Shown here piece after piece: positions 59,518-64,000 of a DNA stretch of 64,000 nucleotides; position 1 is the first letter of the stretch; each line of letters opens with the position of its first letter. Under the pieces are notes generated by a model. It worked only from the letters and a program-made list of their open reading frames with translations. It was not told where the DNA came from and made no database searches. The translations under genes and the position numbers were made by a program. Source of the DNA: Fomes fomentarius (Eukaryota; Basidiomycota; Agaricomycetes; Polyporales; Polyporaceae); the NCBI GenBank assembly GCA_022606135.1, contig JABYQN010000017.1:62001-126000 (forward strand), in the 5' to 3' direction.

Positions 59518-59892
59518 CGCGGAGACGTAGTGAGTCTGGACGGATTGTCTGCAGAGCGCAATAGTTTGCTGGTCAAGAGGTGCGGCACCGTTCCTCCTCG
59601 TGTAACTCAAACTTCAGGGGACGGGGCACTCGCACTGCATTCCATGAGGGCCTAGGGCACTCAACATGTTGAGTCCTTGAGGCGCACTTCCTTAACGTAA
59701 GGCTTCTGGTTCTCCGTGACTTGCGGTGCTTTGAAACCTAAATGACAATGCTGCAGCAGCTACCGCAGCACAAGGGCTGGAGAAGCCCGGCTCCTACTGC
59801 AAGCAATACGTAAGGCTTGGATGTATTGTAGTGCAGTGAACACTCTGTCCTCATCGCTATCCGGCTCCAGCCATTCCAACGCACCGACATCA
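59518..59892. promoter_or_regulatory. bidirectional promoter, coiled-coil / Hsp70-like pair 2
   Basis: These 375 bp separate the two divergent ATGs (59517 minus, 59893 plus), almost the same spacing as in pair 1 (381 bp). It contains ctaccgcagcac at 59760-59771. No clear TATA box or canonical heat-shock element was recognised. Confidence 0.6.
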
Positions 59893-62359
59893 ATGGCAAC
59901 GCTACAACCCTTCACAGGTTCGAGGAGAAAGCTTGTGCTTAGTATCGATGTTGGGACAACGTTCTCCGGGATGTCATATGCGGTACTCGACCCGGGCGAG
60001 GAGCCTAAGATTGAACCAGTCAGGCGGTAAGCAACTCTTCATGGTCCGACGCTGTACATCAGGATTGATACACTGGGCTATGGTCGCATAGCTACCCAGG
60101 GAAGGCCAATGTTCCACAGGATTATCGCATACCATCCATCTTGAATTACACTCCCGACGGCGAGGTTCACTCATGTGGTGCGGATGCCGAATCTGAAGAT
60201 ACGAGGATGGCGCTGGAATATGAAGATTTGATCCTCGCGAAGTGGTATGGTCAAATTTGAGATCGCTCACATCGATGTACCGCCGCTCATAGGCGTCGTA
60301 TAGGTTCAAGCTACATCTCAGACCTCACGAGCTAGACAATGAAGAGATCAACAAGAACAACATACCGCCTCTCCCGAAAGGCAAGACGGTCGTGCAGGTC
60401 TTCGCCGATTTTCTGGGCTATCTTTTCGCTTGCGCGCACAAGTACATCTCCGACAGCCACCCAGCCACTGGCGTCAGCCTCTGGGACTCTCTCAAAGACG
60501 AAATCGAGATCGTCTTGACTCACCCGAACGGCTGGGAAGGGCCACAGCAGGCTATGATGCGTGAGGCTGCGATTATGGCTCAGATCATCCCCGACACACC
60601 CACCGGCCGCGATCGAGTCCATTTCGTAACCGAAGGAGAAGCAGGTCTACATCACTGCTTGCAGAAGGGATCGTTGGGTGAGACAATGAAGGTACGTGTT
60701 CCGGGTGTGCGCTGGAGGGGAGATACATGATTGAATGATGCTAGACCGGCGAGCGGATCATGGTCGTTGACGCAGGCGGAGGTACTGTCGACATCAGTAG
60801 CTACGTGTTCAACTCAACGTCGCCACTCTCGGTTGATGAGCTCTCGACCCCTGATTGTAAGTCGCATTAGTGGCGATCCCTCCTTCGAGCGCTCTCACCG
60901 ATATGTTTAGGTATAATACAAGGGTCTACGACAGTGAACATGCGCGCGGAGAAGTTTCTGAAAGGTCCGTAACGTAACTTGGGAGATGGAGACCTTATGC
61001 TAACACTGAGAGTACCTAGAACGTCTGGCGAGTTCCTCCGACCTCAATGGCGAGGAGACTATCCGAATTATGATGGACCACTTCGAGAGGAAGACGAAAC
61101 CGTTGTTCTCGAACAGTTCTACACGCGGCTGCTATATACCCACTGGAATCCAGAAGGTTGATGACGAGAAGCTGAATATCAAGAACGGAAGGCTTCTTTT
61201 GAGTTTGTCAGCCAATCATTGAGTCTCCTTTTCTTTGATACTCTTACGCTGACGCGGAACTCCAGTAATGAAATGCTGTCGTTCTTCCAACCGTCTCTTG
61301 ATGGGATCGTGAACTCGGTCAAACGGCAGTTTCAGTCGACACCAGGGCGTCCTATATCGGTGAGCGATGCCGTACTATCATACAAAGCATGTGTCTAAAT
61401 GCACCCGCAAAGATGGTGTTTCTCATCGGCGGATTTTCTGCCAACGAGTGGTTGTACGATCATCTCAGAAGCTCACTTGATAAGATTGGGTTGCGCATCT
61501 ATCGACCGGACGAGCATATGTAAGGATCGATATCTTCATCTTTGATCTATTCCGTTGACTCCGCGCGCAACCGTGATCTCAGGAGCAAGGCGGTCTCGGA
61601 CGGCGCCATCGGCTACTACCTCGAGCATCTCGTATCATCTCGTATCGCGAGAGCAACCTATGGCACTCCTGTTGCTACTAGATTCAACCCCTTCGATCCA
61701 GAGCACCGTAAACGGATCGACCTTGCGGATTTGAGCTTCTCTGGCATCGTATTTGAAGATGGATTTTCTATGCTAGTCAAGAAAGTAAGTCGCCAGTATG
61801 TCGTGTACTTCTGTGGACTCTCAATTGACAACACGGTAGGGATGTCCGGTGAGCGATGGGCAGGAATTCTCGGAAGAGTTTGGTATCACATATCGCAAGC
61901 CAAGAGAGATCAAAGAGATAACCGACGAAATCCTCAAGTACACAGGCAAGGATAAGAATCCGCGGTGGCGAAGTACCGAGCCCGGTACGTCAATTCATGC
62001 AAATGCTCATATGTCATCCTGAAAGGTCTGTAGACAAGTTCAAGCGACTGTGCCTTGTTCGCGCAGATTTGTCTAAGCTTGAAGGAGTTCCTTTCCGCGG
62101 GCTTGTGGATGACGTATATGTCAAACGTTTCAAAGTAATCCTTCGCTTCGGAGCGGAGACGCAAGCACAGATTGGCTGGCTTGAGGATGTGAGTGATACT
62201 GAGAGCGAATGCACAGCACGATCATACTCAGGCTCATTTCACAGGGCGAAGAGAAACGGTGAGTCTCACAAGGATGTAACGTTCTCGTTGGACACTCCAC
62301 TAACACGCTCTTACAGTGGACCTGCTCAGCTCGTGTATGATGATGATGACTACCGTTGA
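59893..62359 (+). CDS. Hsp70-like ATPase, HSPA12 type, copy 2
   Basis: A many-exon paralogue of the gene at 36.3-38.8 kb, starting MATLQPFTGSRRKLVLSIDV. Motifs in order: DVGTTFSGMSYAVL (phosphate 1), KTVVQVFADFLGYLFACAH, IVLTHPNGWEGPQQAMM, FVTEGEAGLHHCLQKG, IMVVDAGGGTVDISSY (phosphate 2, with Ala where copy 1 has Thr), ETIRIMMDHFERKTKPLF, MVFLIGGFSANEWLYDHLR (adenosine), SDGAIGYYLEHLVSSRIA, and a C-terminal SGPAQLVYDDDDYR. Splicing is consistent wherever I followed it, with no stop in the exons. It lacks a classical EEVD tail and substrate-binding domain, like HSPA12. It sits head to head with coiled-coil member 4. Predicted soluble; function of the fungal branch unknown. Confidence 0.88.
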
Positions 62360-62855
62360 TTTGTTTCACTTGATTCTCAAGGTGTATCGTTTGGTCACGT
62401 TTAATCCAGCAGGTTTTCTCTATCTACTGCTTTTTTGAACGTTGAATATACTTCCCTTTGAGAGATGCGAGTGAGAGTCATTATCACTTGACATGAGCGC
62501 ACCTAGAGCTCGTGCCATGACAAGGCGTTTCTATCGCATTGAGAGTTTAACCTAAAAAACCTTTCCCCTGTGATCGATTCATATTCGGGAGAACGGATAG
62601 AGGAAGCATCACGACGTATATGCATTTCATTGTGCAGTACCGGACGTGAGTTGAACGTGTCGAAAGCAACATGAATAGATTACTCGTTAAGTGAGAATAC
62701 TGCTATCCGCGAACGTCAACGGTTACAAGATCAGATCAGAACAGTCACGAAGTAAATAGCTCATCCTCAATAACATATCAGACTAGTCTCAGTGCGTATC
62801 GTCAGCATACACAATTTGTAGCACCTTGAATGAGAACGACATACCATTTTGAGCC
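62360..62855. other. intergenic region between convergent genes
   Basis: The 3' ends of Hsp70-like copy 2 (+) and coiled-coil member 5 (-) face each other here. No gene is visible. Confidence 0.5.
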
Positions 62856-64000
62856 CTATCCATGGAGTCGGCCGACGGCCATTGGTTGAGACAATTCGTG
62901 CGTGAGTTGTTCAAGTGCGCTTCTCAGCACCACTTTGGGTTTCTCAAGGACGACTGAGTGTAGAGCTCCGGACCTCTTCTCCTCCTTTAGTAGTCCTAAC
63001 TGCGTGGTGCACACGACGTTCTCGGTGACACGACTTGGAGGCTGGTTCGGCCCTGCCCACTCATCGTCCATATGGTCGGGATCGAAGGTAGCATCCGAGT
63101 CAATCGCTACAGTGGTCAACTCGCGGGAGAGGATAAGTTCCCCAGTGATTTTCCGAAGCTCGAGTGCTAGCTGCGCGATTTCTTCAAGGGTGGCGCCAAA
63201 CCCGCTCATGACGGAGGAGCAAAGGGGATCGAAGGCAGTGTTTATGCCACACGCAATGAGGACGCCGGCTAGAAGCCTGGATATTTTCACCGCGTGCACT
63301 CGTGGCTCCCTCTCCGTAGCGTCGGAGAGCTCATCCAAGTTCGAACGACATAGGGCCCGCCACCTCGCAACCACTGATTGCGGCTCTGAGAATATCTTGA
63401 TTAGCGTGTATCAGACATTATGGTAACGTTGCTCCTCACCTCGTTCTTTGATTCGTAAATACACTTTTTGAAGACGACTCGGCTCGTCAGCTCCGGGGCA
63501 CCACGTCGCCACCATGCGATACGCGTACGCTGTCATGCAGGCCTGCAATGCGGTCTGTACGAGGATAGGGTCCTCAGAGTGATCCACAGATCGCAGTGCC
63601 GACAGGAGTTTTCGATTGAGCATGGTGAATTGTTCGAGTGAATGTAGATCGTCGTTGGAAAGTTCTGAGTGAACTGCGCCGTGGAATGCAAACCTCGAGG
63701 GGCTCGGCAGAGAAGCGGATGTTTGGAAGATCTGCGAGTTGAGCTTCTGTAGGACCTGCAGGACCTCTATGTCCGCGTAGTCGTCGGCCTTCATAAGAAA
63801 CGCGTGAGCCGCATCCAACTCTGCACTTGTCTGCTCGAGCAGCGTGACCGTATTCTGATGATCCTTTCCCAAGCGCCTGAGCGCACGTTGAAGAACCACA
63901 ACCTTGTCTGCGGAGCTATTTCCCGGGCCGTCTCCTCCTGCCTCGGCGAGAAGGCCTCTGAGGCGGTCTTTCTCCGCGTTTACCTCTCCTACGTGCTTCT
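62856..64000 (-). CDS. coiled-coil family protein, member 5 (5' end beyond window)
   Basis: Two exons are seen: one from the window edge (64000) to 63440 and one from 63385 to 62856; the 54-nt intron is at the family's conserved place (KERE then PQSVVARWRALCRSNLDE). The open frame runs to the window edge without an ATG, reading KHVGEVNAEKDRLRGLLAEA, so the gene is partial. Core motifs are present but diverged: AHAFLMKADDYADIEVLQVL, LNSQIFQTSASL, LVQTALQACMTAYAYRMVA, GVLIACGINTAFDPL, LALELRKITGELILSREL, NVVCTTQLGLLKEE, EKPKVVL. It ends at 62856 with no GSEW-type tail exons, like member 1, to which it seems closest in layout. Confidence 0.75.

Noticed and set aside
1..64000. CRISPR arrays, tRNA or rRNA genes
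   Set aside because: No spaced direct repeats of CRISPR type and no tRNA or rRNA signature was noticed; the genome is eukaryotic.

Overview
The window is nuclear DNA of a filamentous basidiomycete, most likely an agaricomycete (polypore-like). Genes are dense and split by many GT-AG introns of about 45-65 nt with CTNAC-type branch points. Expected families are present: a group III hybrid histidine kinase, eqolisin (G1) peptidases, HSPA12-type Hsp70s, a PARP-E2 fusion and an SMP-domain protein. There are no ribosome binding sites, operons or CRISPR arrays, and I saw no tRNA or rRNA gene. Splice sites were placed by eye and checked for reading phase and against paralogues where possible.

Layout. 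1.6-7.1 kb (+): osmosensing histidine kinase, 18 exons. 7.7-9.2 kb (+): GPI8, the catalytic subunit of GPI transamidase. 10.2-11.7 kb (-): first member of a coiled-coil family that I do not recognise. 12.6-13.3 kb (+): uncertain orphan gene. 13.6-17.3 kb (-): two tandem G1 glutamic peptidases with identical exon lengths. 19.4-20.5 kb (+): BTB protein. 21.0-22.1 kb: 17-bp minisatellite, hairpin and a small orphan gene. 23.2-23.6 kb (-): small orphan gene. 23.9-27.2 kb: transposon-rich segment with a complete non-autonomous hAT-type element and two solo-LTR-like repeats. 29.1-29.6 kb (+): SMP protein. 29.8-35.6 kb (-): 1,778-residue protein with a nucleotidyltransferase-like N-terminus and ankyrin repeats.

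From 36.3 kb on, duplicated families dominate. At 36.3-41.0 kb an Hsp70-like gene (-) and a coiled-coil gene (+) are head to head over 381 bp. At 57.9-62.4 kb the same two families are again head to head over 375 bp, in the mirrored arrangement. Further coiled-coil members lie at 55.4-57.1 kb and 62.9 kb to the window end, making five in 64 kb. Between the two pairs are two RWD-PARP genes (about 42.5-45.6 kb and 47.1-51.4 kb), of which only the second keeps a C-terminal ubiquitin-conjugating domain, and a single-pass membrane protein gene (about 52.6-54.5 kb).

The best candidate for an undescribed system is the twice-occurring Hsp70-like/coiled-coil divergent pair, embedded in a local expansion of the coiled-coil family. 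The most unusual DNA structure is in the two LTR-like repeats: each carries a leader segment with a 55-nt GT-AG intron, followed closely by a second copy of the same segment from which exactly that intron is missing.
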